A DNA stretch of 64,000 nt from assembly GCA_035570275.1 (NCBI GenBank), contig DATMNI010000467.1, positions 62,001 through 126,000 of the forward strand. The letters are read 5' to 3'. Source of the DNA: DATMNI01 sp035570275. Lineage in GTDB: Bacteria > Acidobacteriota > Terriglobia > Bryobacterales > Bryobacteraceae. The notes under the pieces are model-generated. The model had not been told where the DNA came from. It did no database searches and worked only from the letters and a program-made list of their open reading frames with translations. Position 1 is the stretch's first letter; each line of letters starts with the position of its first letter. A program made the translations under genes and the position numbers. Below are positions 1 to 7,442 of the stretch, one piece after another.

Positions 1-1290
1 GCTCCGGGCAACCCATTCACCGATGTAGTCGTCATGTCCCACGGATGGAATAACGATATCGACGAGGCCCGGACGCTCTACCGCGACTTCTTCCGCTCGC
101 TCGAACAGGTGTTCCCGGCCGCCGCCGAAACGACGCTAGCTGCCGGAATTCTCTGGCCGTCAAAGAAGTTCGCCGAGGCGGATCTGATTCCCGGCGGCGC
201 GGCTTCGGCCGGCGATCCCGTTGCGGACCGCGTACTTCTCGACCGCTTACAGGAAATGAAGCACCTTTTCGGCGACTCGCAGGCCGACGAAAAACTGGAG
301 CAGATGAAGGCTCTGGTTGCCGGGCTGAGCGCGGACCCGAACCAACAGAATCAATTCGTATCGCTGATAGGCGCGATTCTGGACCAGCACACCGATCCCA
401 CGCAGCGCAGCGATGACGAGGGGAAGACGACCATCAGCGACCGGGCGCAGAACAACGGCGGGGCGAAGCTCTTGAAATCGTTCAGCCTCCCGATTACACC
501 AAAAGCCACGCCTGGCGCCGGCGGCGCCGCCAGCGTTGGCGGACTGGTGGGCGGATTCGCCGGTAACCCTGTTTTGCGTCAGGGTGGAGCCGGAACCGGG
601 GCCGGAGCCGGAGCCCGGGCCGGAACCGCGGCAGGCTTGGCCGATTTCTTCAGCGGCATCAAGGCCGGCGCGCTGCGGCTGCTGAATCTGGCGACGTACA
701 ACGTGATGAAGGACCGGGCGGGCAAGATCGGCCGCGACGCGGCAAACCCGCTGCTCGAAAGAGTACAGGCCGCCGTTTCCAAGACGCTGAAGTTCCACCT
801 GGTGGGCCATAGCTTCGGGGGCAGGCTGGTCACGGCGGCGGTGGATGGCCCCAATGCCCTGCGCGTCCAGACGCTTCTTCTGCTACAGGCGGCTTACTCG
901 CATAACGGGCTGGCGCTGAACTTCGAAGCCAACAAAAACGGCTTTTTCCATGCGGTCTTCGATAACCACAAAGTCACCGGACCGATTCTGATCACGCACT
1001 CGAAGAACGATTCCGCCGTCGGTTTGGCCTATCCCCTGGCGTCACGCCTCAACGGAGACGATGCGGCGGGCATTGGAGATGCCGGCGACCGCTTTGGCGG
1101 CATGGGCGCGAACGGGGCGCAGCATGTGGATAAGGCGGAGATCCCTCTGCTGGCGGTTGGCGGCAAATATGATTTCACGACGCCGGGTAAGCGGGTATTC
1201 AACCTGAATGGGGACGCCATCATTCAGAGCCACGGAGATGTAGCCCGGCCTGAAACCGCCGCCGTGCTGGCTGCCGCGATGACCCTGTAG
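1..1290 (+). CDS. Alpha/beta hydrolase-fold protein, 5' truncated by window edge
   Basis: The reading frame is open from the first base. Codons before the ATG at 34 read APGNPFTDVVV and run straight into MSHGWNND, a typical first strand and oxyanion-loop region of an alpha/beta hydrolase. The true start is therefore upstream of the window and the ATG at 34 is internal. A nucleophile elbow GHSFGG, with the likely catalytic Ser, lies about residue 264 counted from that ATG, and a late AVGGKYDF region precedes a histidine (SHGDVARPE) that could be catalytic. A long Gly/Ala-rich low-complexity stretch (about residues 155-200) separates the first strand from the elbow. The substrate cannot be told. 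No signal peptide is visible because the N-terminus is missing. Confidence 0.7.
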   Translation, partial: APGNPFTDVVVMSHGWNNDIDEARTLYRDFFRSLEQVFPAAAETTLAAGILWPSKKFAEADLIPGGAASAGDPVADRVLLDRLQEMKHLFGDSQADEKLEQMKALVAGLSADPNQQNQFVSLIGAILDQHTDPTQRSDDEGKTTISDRAQNNGGAKLLKSFSLPITPKATPGAGGAASVGGLVGGFAGNPVLRQGGAGTGAGAGARAGTAAGLADFFSGIKAGALRLLNLATYNVMKDRAGKIGRDAANPLLERVQAAVSKTLKFHLVGHSFGGRLVTAAVDGPNALRVQTLLLLQAAYSHNGLALNFEANKNGFFHAVFDNHKVTGPILITHSKNDSAVGLAYPLASRLNGDDAAGIGDAGDRFGGMGANGAQHVDKAEIPLLAVGGKYDFTTPGKRVFNLNGDAIIQSHGDVARPETAAVLAAAMTL

Positions 1291-1303
1291 CCCGAAGATG
1301 TAC

Positions 1304-2188
1304 TTAGAACGGGAAATCCGGTTGGTGGAACACGCCGGCACTCGCCAGGTAACGGTACGGGTTCATTGGAGCGCCGCCCACACGGACTTCGTAATGGAGA
1401 TGGGGGGCGGTGACGCGGCCTGAGCTTCCGACCAAACCCACCAGATCGCCGCGCCGGATTTCCTGACCGATGTGAACGTTGATCTTCGACAAGTGGGCGT
1501 AGTACGTCTGCACGGCGCCGCCATGGTCGATCCGGACCAGGCGCCCGTAACCCCCGGACACCATTTCGGCCTGGATCACGATGCCGTCGGCGGTGGCACG
1601 GACGGGCGTGCCGGTGGGTGCTGTGATATCGACGCCAGTATGGAAAGCGCCCTCACCGGAGAACGGGTCGGTGCGTTGGGCAAAGCCGCTCATCAACCGG
1701 CCTTCCACCGGCCAAAGGCTGGGTTGGGAGTTCCCCGGCAGGAAACGGCGCGAGGCGCGCCCGGGCAAAGCCAGTTTGTCGACGCTCTGCAGGTAGCGGT
1801 AGTCCTCCATGCTCTCGGCAAATGAAGGCACCAGCTTGCCCTCCGCCGAAATGTCCGACGGGCCTTCCAGCTTCTGCTTGATCCCGAAGGCGACCGAAAC
1901 TTCCTTGGCGTACAGTTGCAGGCTGGCCATTTGAATGTTGGTTTGACTGACCACCTTCTGCAAATTCTGGTAACGCGTGCGGAGCGCATCCGCCTCCTGT
2001 TTCAGCGCGTTGTAATTGGCTACTTTCCAGGCCATGCGGGCGTAGCTGGCGACGAATCCGAAAACCGAGAAACATCCAAAAAGAGCTAAAGCGAGTATTG
2101 CGTAAACTGCCTGATGCGGGACGTGGATGCGCCTGAGCCTGCCGCGTATGGAATGTGCCAGTACTAGGACGAAATATTCCTGCTTCAT
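1304..2188 (-). CDS. M23 family murein metallopeptidase (LytM domain)
   Basis: A 294-residue protein begins at the ATG at 2188, which follows GGAGAGACT. A longer in-frame start at 2284 has no comparable ribosome site. A membrane anchor (about residues 25-45) is followed by a coiled coil and then a C-terminal peptidase M23 domain with HTGVDITAP, the zinc-ligand region, and HLHYEVR, which carries the catalytic and zinc-binding histidines. The family cleaves peptidoglycan cross-links or acts as a periplasmic activator. Both conserved motifs are intact, so activity is likely. It is divergent from the ABC permease at 2367. Confidence 0.9.
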   Translation of the reverse strand: MKQEYFVLVLAHSIRGRLRRIHVPHQAVYAILALALFGCFSVFGFVASYARMAWKVANYNALKQEADALRTRYQNLQKVVSQTNIQMASLQLYAKEVSVAFGIKQKLEGPSDISAEGKLVPSFAESMEDYRYLQSVDKLALPGRASRRFLPGNSQPSLWPVEGRLMSGFAQRTDPFSGEGAFHTGVDITAPTGTPVRATADGIVIQAEMVSGGYGRLVRIDHGGAVQTYYAHLSKINVHIGQEIRRGDLVGLVGSSGRVTAPHLHYEVRVGGAPMNPYRYLASAGVFHQPDFPF

Positions 2189-2366
2189 AGTCTCTCCTGC
2201 CGGACCCTTTTGATTTGAGGATGAACAGTCTTCCCCAAGGCCCGGTGGGGCTATTGGTGTTACTGGATCATTGGCGAATTTCAAACATTAACAGGAAATA
2301 CGAGGGGTGTCAACCCTTACTTTGGTTTGCAAGTGATTGATAAAGCTGATATTGTGCAATTCTAAC

Positions 2367-3173
2367 GTGCCCACGCGAATACCTGGAACCCTTTTCTTGC
2401 GGAATCTGGTGGAGCGGCGCAGCCTGCTCTTTCAGTTGGTGCGGCGGGACTTCGAACAGCGCTTCGTCGGTTCCGCCGTGGGCTGGATCTGGGGATTGAT
2501 TCATCCCCTGGTCTTGTTGCTGAGCTGGACGTTCGTGTTTCAGTTCTGTTTGAAAATGCAGCCTCCCGCCGGCTTCCGCAGTTACGCGCTCTTTATTTTC
2601 GCCGGAATGCTGCCTTGGCTTCTGTTCCAGGAGACGCTGCAAAGGTCGGCTTCCAGCCTGCTGGAGCAGTCCAACCTGATCACCAAGACGGTGTTCCCCG
2701 CGGAAATCGTGCCGGTATCGGTGTTCCTCTCCACCGTTGTCAGCCACCTGCTGGCCGTGATCCTGCTGGTGGCGGCGGTTGGTGTCTGGCAAAAACAAGT
2801 CAGCGTTTTTTTAGTTTTTCTGCCGCTTTACATTTTCGTGGTGGGGCTGTTGGCAGTGGGGCTGGGCTGGATCGCCGCCAGCCTTCACGTTTTCCTGCGC
2901 GACACCGCGCAGGTGGTGAGTGTGGGCCTGACCTTCTGGCTCTATATGACGCCCATATTCATCCCCGAGGACCACTTTCCCACGTGGGCTCACTTCGTGC
3001 TGGTGGCAAATCCGCTGTACTACCTGGTGCGCTCCTATCGGACCGTTCTGCTGACCCAGGGGACGCCAGACCCGCGCGACCTGGCCATCGCGGCGGCGTA
3101 CGGCGCGGTGGCGTTCATCCTGGGCGGATTGTTTTTCCGCCACATGAAGCGTGGTTTCGCCGACGTCCTGTAG
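2367..3173 (+). CDS. ABC-2 type permease, polysaccharide/teichoic export type, orphan
   Basis: About 268 residues from a GTG at 2367; a TTG at 2337 is the alternative. Neither has a clear Shine-Dalgarno, so the start is uncertain. The RRDFEQRFVGSAVGWIWG region, six hydrophobic segments and the NPLYYLVRSYR signature before the last segments match permeases such as KpsM, TagG and Wzm. The usual ATP-binding partner gene (KpsT/TagH/Wzt) does not follow. Instead a 400-bp repeat-rich region begins immediately after the stop. The cognate ATPase may lie elsewhere or have been lost. Confidence 0.8.
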   Translation: MPTRIPGTLFLRNLVERRSLLFQLVRRDFEQRFVGSAVGWIWGLIHPLVLLLSWTFVFQFCLKMQPPAGFRSYALFIFAGMLPWLLFQETLQRSASSLLEQSNLITKTVFPAEIVPVSVFLSTVVSHLLAVILLVAAVGVWQKQVSVFLVFLPLYIFVVGLLAVGLGWIAASLHVFLRDTAQVVSVGLTFWLYMTPIFIPEDHFPTWAHFVLVANPLYYLVRSYRTVLLTQGTPDPRDLAIAAAYGAVAFILGGLFFRHMKRGFADVL

Positions 3174-3586
3174 ATCCGGTAGGACAGACGATCGGGTTGT
3201 GTCGTCTGTCAACTGGCCGTGGTTGGAGTGCCGTGGTTGGAGTGCGCTGGTTGAGTGCCGAGGTTGACTGCCGAGGTTGAGCGCCGCGGTTTGAGAGGCC
3301 GACAGACGACAAAAGGCGATCGTCTGTCCCACAGTCCCACTTTGGGTTTGGAGAGATGGGGAGCGTATCCACTAGGCCGTGCCAGACCCTTTATTTGACC
3401 CGTATGTGAATACGGACGGTGTCCCCCGAGCGCCTTTAGGCTTCTCCCTTGCGGCGAACCGCCAGGAGCTTGCTCACCAGCGCCGAATGATCGAGTCGGA
3501 CCCCTATTTCGATAGTTCTGGATCAAAATAGGTGGACCGACACCTGCTTCGCAGACACGCTCCTTATGTATCATATAACAAAATGG
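3174..3586. repeat. Intergenic region with two inverted palindromic repeats and short tandem repeats
   Basis: No convincing gene is present. Two copies of a 9-bp-arm palindrome (GACAGACGA...TCGTCTGTC) lie at about 3178-3212 and, inverted, at 3299-3331. Between them is an imperfect tandem array of a GCCGTGGTTGGAGT-like unit (3221-3295). From 3395 to 3535 there are two further small palindromes, CCGTAT/ATACGG near 3400 and CCTATTT/AAATAGG near 3507-3532. The second half loosely resembles an insertion-sequence end, but no transposase sequence is recognisable. Confidence 0.6.
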
Positions 3587-4030
3587 TCAAATTCGATACA
3601 CAAACCATTCGCTAACCGCAAAATTGAGCAGGGAACAGGTGGCGATGGAAATTCCCGTGGCCAGGAAGTGATTCAGGTGCATCCCTCCCACCAGCGCGTG
3701 CATCAGGGCCACATTGCCCAGAATCGACACCAGGCCGTTGCCGGCATGAAATCGCAGCAGGCGCATGGCGGCTTCGCGCCGCAGCCCGCCGGCCGGCGGC
3801 TTCACCTGAGTCGTGCGCTCCTTCCAAGTGAAGCGTTCGTGCCACACGAAGTTGTGCAGCACCGCCGCCTCCACCGCCAGTGCCGCGGCGGCCATGTAGT
3901 TGATCCGGAGAAGGCTGAACAGCAAGCCGAAGCAGGCGAACTGCACCACCATCCCCAGGGCGCCCACCGCGTTGAATCTCAGCCACCGGTTGACCAGCGC
4001 CCTTGTGCCCCAGCAGAAGGCGAGGCTCAC
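3587..4030 (-). CDS. GtrA family membrane protein
   Basis: A 147-residue protein starts at a GTG (4030) whose bases overlap the TGA of the upstream phosphatidyltransferase gene (GTGA), so the two are translationally coupled. Four hydrophobic segments, the LRFNAVGALGMVVQF start, HNFVWHERFTWKER in the middle and FAVSEWFVYRI at the C-terminus are typical of GtrA (PF04138). The family consists of small membrane proteins proposed to flip or help translocate polyprenyl-phosphate-linked sugars. The frame stays open further upstream, but that part only shadows the neighbour. Confidence 0.85.
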   Translation of the reverse strand: MSLAFCWGTRALVNRWLRFNAVGALGMVVQFACFGLLFSLLRINYMAAAALAVEAAVLHNFVWHERFTWKERTTQVKPPAGGLRREAAMRLLRFHAGNGLVSILGNVALMHALVGGMHLNHFLATGISIATCSLLNFAVSEWFVYRI

Positions 4031-4701
4031 GGCAGCCGCTCGGCCTGGTACAGCGTTCTGGTGTGCCTCACGGCCGACCAGATCAGCATCAGGGCCATGC
4101 CCGCGATGCCGATGGCGCCGCCAATGTCGAACAACAGGAAACTCCGCCCGAACAGTTTGACCACCGGGAGGAAAAGCAGGGCGACATTGCCGATCGACAG
4201 CAGCAACCGCAATTCCGTCGGCCCGAAACTCCAGAAGGACAGGTGGAAAGCGCCTATCGTGTAGGTGGTCAGGTAAACCTCGATGGAGAGCAGGAAGTAC
4301 GCGATCGTCAATCCCATCGCGATGTAAGGGCTCATGTAGCTGGAGAGCGCCAGCCCTCCCATCAGGAAGAAGGTGCCGATGGCGTCGCTGATGTGATCCA
4401 CGTAGAATCCGTAGCGCGGGCGCAGACGGTTGCGAACGCGGGCCAGCGTGCCGTCCAGGCTGTCCCCAAACCAGTTCAAGGCCAGGGCGGCGATCACCCC
4501 AATCAGCGCCCGCCGGTCCCACCTGGCGGCCCAATACCCCACACCCGCAAAGAACATCGCCACGAAGCCAAGCAGGGTCAGACGATCCGAGGTTACCCAT
4601 GCCGGCATCCGAATAGCTAGCCAGACCAGGGTCTTTTTTTCGACGGTGGCCAGCATGCTAAGCTGTTTGCGCTCGGCTTCCTGGAAAGTCGCGGTTGCCA
4701 T
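4027..4701 (-). CDS. CDP-alcohol phosphatidyltransferase family protein
   Basis: A 224-residue integral membrane enzyme starting at MATATFQE. It carries the family signature D(x)2DG(x)2AR(x)8G(x)3D(x)3D, seen here as DSLDGTLARVRNRLRPRYG followed by FYVDHISD. All metal- and CDP-binding aspartates are present. It transfers a phosphate-linked alcohol or lipid head group from CDP-linked donors. The acceptor cannot be told from sequence. It is the first gene of a two-gene unit with the overlapping GtrA gene, which suggests a role in lipid or surface-glycan assembly. Confidence 0.88.
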   Translation of the reverse strand: MATATFQEAERKQLSMLATVEKKTLVWLAIRMPAWVTSDRLTLLGFVAMFFAGVGYWAARWDRRALIGVIAALALNWFGDSLDGTLARVRNRLRPRYGFYVDHISDAIGTFFLMGGLALSSYMSPYIAMGLTIAYFLLSIEVYLTTYTIGAFHLSFWSFGPTELRLLLSIGNVALLFLPVVKLFGRSFLLFDIGGAIGIAGMALMLIWSAVRHTRTLYQAERLP

Positions 4702-4850
4702 CGACCATTGGGACGTGGAGCCGGGTGCAGTCGTTACGTGTGGCACGTAAGGCCACAAAGCCCTTGTGTTTCGGACTCAATGGACATAGCATTAGAATCA
4801 CATTGCATTCGAATCATCACATTCGAATCATCAAAGGACCGGAGAATCAG

Positions 4851-5201
4851 ATGAAACTGTCTTTTGTGGTGCCGCTTCTGATAGCCGCGAGCGTCATTGC
4901 CGCGAGCAGCCCGGCGTACGGTCAGGCGATGCCTCGCATGAGCACTGTCGAACCGGCGAGCGGGAAGAAGGGGGATGTGGTCGCGGTCACGGGTGAGAAT
5001 CTGGATAAGGATAATGTCGCCAAGGTCTACCTGACGGATGGCAAGAACGACACGCCCGTCGAGGTGACCGAGCAGACCGCCACCACGATCAAATTCAAGA
5101 TCCCGACAGCCAAAGCCGGACGGCTGGCTCTGATGATTTTGACCACCGGCAAAGAGCCCAAGTACATCGAACAACCGGTTAAGGTGACGATCGAGGAGTA
5201 G
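4851..5201 (+). CDS. Small exported IPT/TIG-domain protein
   Basis: A 116-residue protein from the ATG at 4851, preceded by GGAG at 4841-4844. Residues 1-25 form a signal peptide (SSPAYGQA cleavage region). The rest is a single TIG/IPT immunoglobulin-like domain: STVEPASGKKGDVVAVTGENL, then a K(V)YLTDG strand and a TATTIKFKIPT strand. Such domains occur in acidobacterial surface proteins. As a stand-alone domain its partner is unknown. It is divergent from the phosphatidyltransferase gene and convergent with the TPR gene. Confidence 0.8.
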   Translation: MKLSFVVPLLIAASVIAASSPAYGQAMPRMSTVEPASGKKGDVVAVTGENLDKDNVAKVYLTDGKNDTPVEVTEQTATTIKFKIPTAKAGRLALMILTTGKEPKYIEQPVKVTIEE

Positions 5202-5212
5202 AGTGCCCTAGA

Positions 5213-5282
5213 GTGGCCGCGACCCTCCGGGTCGCGAGCAAGATGGACCCCACGGCATCGCGACCCAGAGGGTCGCGGCCAC
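5213..5282. repeat. Inverted pair of the GTCGCGACCC...GGGTCGCGGCCAC repeat
   Basis: Two copies of a palindromic repeat face each other between the convergent TIG and TPR genes. The left copy (5213-5237) begins GTGGCCGCGACCC and the right copy (5258-5282) ends GGGTCGCGGCCAC. Each copy can form a CGCGACCC/GGGTCGCG hairpin. The right copy is identical over 25 bp to 7870-7894 inside queG. It may act as a bidirectional terminator here. Confidence 0.75.
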
Positions 5283-5285
5283 GTG

Positions 5286-6473
5286 CTATCGGGCGTAGGG
5301 CGTCGCCAGATATTTCCTGGACTCCTGCGCCGCTTCGGCCTCAGGGGCGTAGGCGATGGCCTTTTTGTAAGCTTCCACCGCCTCCTGCCGCCGCTGCTTC
5401 ATGTCGTAAATCTGACCCATCCGCAAATACGCCTGCACGCCGGTGTTGAGGTCCACGTCTTCGGACGCCGCGGTGACCCGCTTCATGTTTTCCAGCGAGC
5501 GGTCCAGTTGGTTATACCAAAACTGAATGGAGCCTTGCTGGAAGTAGATCTTCTCCCAGGGCAGCCGGTCAAACCCGGGGGCGCGCCGCGTTTTCAGGCG
5601 GGCTACCTCGTCCAGCGCTTCGAGGCCGAGCGTGCCATCGCCCGCCATGCTGTACATCGCCGCCAACTCCAGCCGCAGCAGGAAATTGCGCGGGTAGCGC
5701 CCGATCAGATCCCGCACGATGGGGATGGCAAGGCGGGTGCGATTTTCGCGCCGGTACAGGGCACAGAGCAGAATCTGCGCGTCGCTGCGGTTGAGCTTGC
5801 CGTTGGCGGCAACATCCTCCACGGTGCGGATGCCTTTCTCCTTGTCACCGCGGATTCCCACCAGGAAGCCGAGCATTTTGAAGTGCCAAGGCAGGCTGCC
5901 CACAATGTAATCGTGCAGTCCCTGCACCAGCCGGGCATCCACGTTGCCGGGCTCCAGCTCGGAGATACGGTTGTGCAAACGCCGCGCCGAGGTGGCATCC
6001 CGGAGCGAGTCTTTCCAGGACTTTTTCACCACCCAGAAGTAGTTGGAGCGCAGTCCGTAGGCGATCCCCATGGCGTACATGGCGGCAGTATCGTTAGGGT
6101 TCGTCTGCAGCCGGGCGCCGGCCAGAGCCAGGGCCTTCGAGACTTCGCCCAGGAAGCGGGTTTCGGTCTCGGGCGAAGGATTCAGCTTAGGCCGGCGGAG
6201 GAAGGAATTGGTGCCGGAAACCAGTTCGCTTTCGAGCGCGCCGTTGCGGAACATCTCCCGAAAGACCAGCGTCTGCGCCAGGTGGTTGTGCAGATCGGGG
6301 GAATCCGGGTTCCGTGCGATGGCCTTCTCAAAGCAGGCGATGGCTTCGTCATACTCAAGGTTGTAGAAGTGGCCGAACCCCTCTTCGACCAGGTTGCCCT
6401 GAGCGGCGCCCTGAGCGGTCAGCGCCGCCGCGAAAGCCCCCAGGAGCAGCATCAGTTTCCCCATCAATTTCAT
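5286..6473 (-). CDS. Exported tetratricopeptide-repeat protein
   Basis: A 395-residue protein with a signal peptide (MKLMGKLMLLLGAFAAALTAQG). A TPR unit is visible at about residues 35-68 (FGHFYNLEYDEAIACFEKAI) and again near the C-terminus (MGQIYDMKQRRQEAVEAYKKA), with further helical repeats between. No catalytic motif is seen. TPR proteins of this kind are periplasmic scaffolds. A restart at the second Met (residue 4) is equally possible. Confidence 0.8.
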   Translation of the reverse strand: MKLMGKLMLLLGAFAAALTAQGAAQGNLVEEGFGHFYNLEYDEAIACFEKAIARNPDSPDLHNHLAQTLVFREMFRNGALESELVSGTNSFLRRPKLNPSPETETRFLGEVSKALALAGARLQTNPNDTAAMYAMGIAYGLRSNYFWVVKKSWKDSLRDATSARRLHNRISELEPGNVDARLVQGLHDYIVGSLPWHFKMLGFLVGIRGDKEKGIRTVEDVAANGKLNRSDAQILLCALYRRENRTRLAIPIVRDLIGRYPRNFLLRLELAAMYSMAGDGTLGLEALDEVARLKTRRAPGFDRLPWEKIYFQQGSIQFWYNQLDRSLENMKRVTAASEDVDLNTGVQAYLRMGQIYDMKQRRQEAVEAYKKAIAYAPEAEAAQESRKYLATPYAR

Positions 6474-6567
6474 GGTAGCCGCTTCAGCGCCCGCCGCGCG
6501 TGTTTGGCGACTTCGATGTGCGCAGCACTTTCCGGTAATCCCATTGCCTCTTTCTTTCGGGGGGTAC

Positions 6568-7131
6568 TCAATATCCGGCTTCGCGTCCGTGGCGGGCCGC
6601 CAGAATCACAACCTGTATCCCGTCGTAGTGATACAGGGCGAGATAGGCCCCCTGTCCGAATTCAATCACCCACTCGCGAAACTCTGGCGGCAACTCTTCG
6701 ACAGGACGGTCAATTTCCGGGTGCCTGCCGAGCGCTTTCACACCCTGCCGGATCGTCTTGACGGCGCGCTGTCGGCATCCCGGCCCTTGGGAGCCAGAAA
6801 CTGATGGAGACGGGCCACATCCAGCAGGGCCGGTTGGGACCACTTTAGACGTGGCACTTAGGGATAGGAGCGCGCGCTTGCCCGCTTCGAGCTTGGCTAG
6901 CCAGGCGTCGGCTTCCTCGGCTGTAAGGTGCAGGCTGGTCGTCTGAAAGCCGGCCCATGGAGCCAGCGCGTCCTGCCGGAGTTGCTCGCGCTTCTCCTCG
7001 CGTTCCACATACTGCTCGACGGCGTCGCGCATGACCCAGTGCGGCGACCGCCGACGCGCCGAGGCGAGCCGGTGCACCCGCTCTTTCATCGCGCTATCGA
7101 GCTTCAGGCTGGTTGTAGACAGTGTCGCCAT
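6568..7131 (-). pseudogene. ParD/ParE-like toxin-antitoxin pair fused by two frameshifts
   Basis: The first 87 codons encode a ribbon-helix-helix ParD-like antitoxin (TTSLKLDSAMKERVHRLA; RRRSPHWVMRDAVEQYV). The last 70 encode the C-terminal half of a ParE/RelE toxin (AVKTIRQGVKALGRHPEI; FGQGAYLALYHYDG; ending RHGREAGY). The middle, about 30 codons, is out of frame. In another frame the same DNA reads IPKCHV-stop for the antitoxin end and VPRLKWSQPALLDVARLHQF for the toxin start. One shift therefore lies near 6868-6872 and a second near 6769-6776. The ancestral genes overlapped by a few bases. The product is probably a dead module, although the antitoxin domain may persist. Confidence 0.7.
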
Positions 7132-7442
7132 CGCGAGTGCTCCAAGGTGTTACCTCGTAGCACAATAGCACAGCAAACTATGGGGACTATCTCGGAATTT
7201 GCGGCGAGCTTGCGGAATTTGGGCCAGCGTGGCCTGGAATTTGAAATGATAAGCCTCTTGTTTTCAACAAACTCCCTGGATTTTTCCGGGCCACGCTGGC
7301 CCGAATGCCCGGTGCGGCCCAAAATGCCCGGTGCGGACTGGTAAGTTGCGCGGTGGTTGTCAATCGCCGCCGGCAAGGCTGCAAGCGCGGGCTGCTCGCT
7401 GCCGCATCGCAGCAGGCGGATTAAAAACAATCCGCCGCAGGT
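7132..7442. other. Intergenic region with an inverted repeat and a composite palindromic repeat
   Basis: No gene is supported. An inverted pair GGCCAGCGTGGCC / GGCCACGCTGGCC lies at about 7221-7235 and 7288-7302, with AATTTG-rich spacer. At 7411-7462 there is a copy of the composite GGCGGATT...AATCCGCC plus CAGGTT...AACCTG repeat, which runs into the end of queG and supplies its stop codon. Confidence 0.5.

Noticed and set aside
3395..3540. Insertion-sequence end
   Set aside because: Small palindromes are present, but there is no transposase frame, no matching opposite end and no target duplication.
4031..4600. N-terminal extension of the GtrA frame by 190 codons
   Set aside because: This part is the out-of-frame shadow of the CDP-alcohol phosphatidyltransferase gene. 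The GTGA overlap gives a normal-length GtrA.
5283..6761. A 492-codon open frame on the plus strand
   Set aside because: It is antisense to the TPR protein gene and shows no family features. The TPR frame has a signal peptide and repeats.
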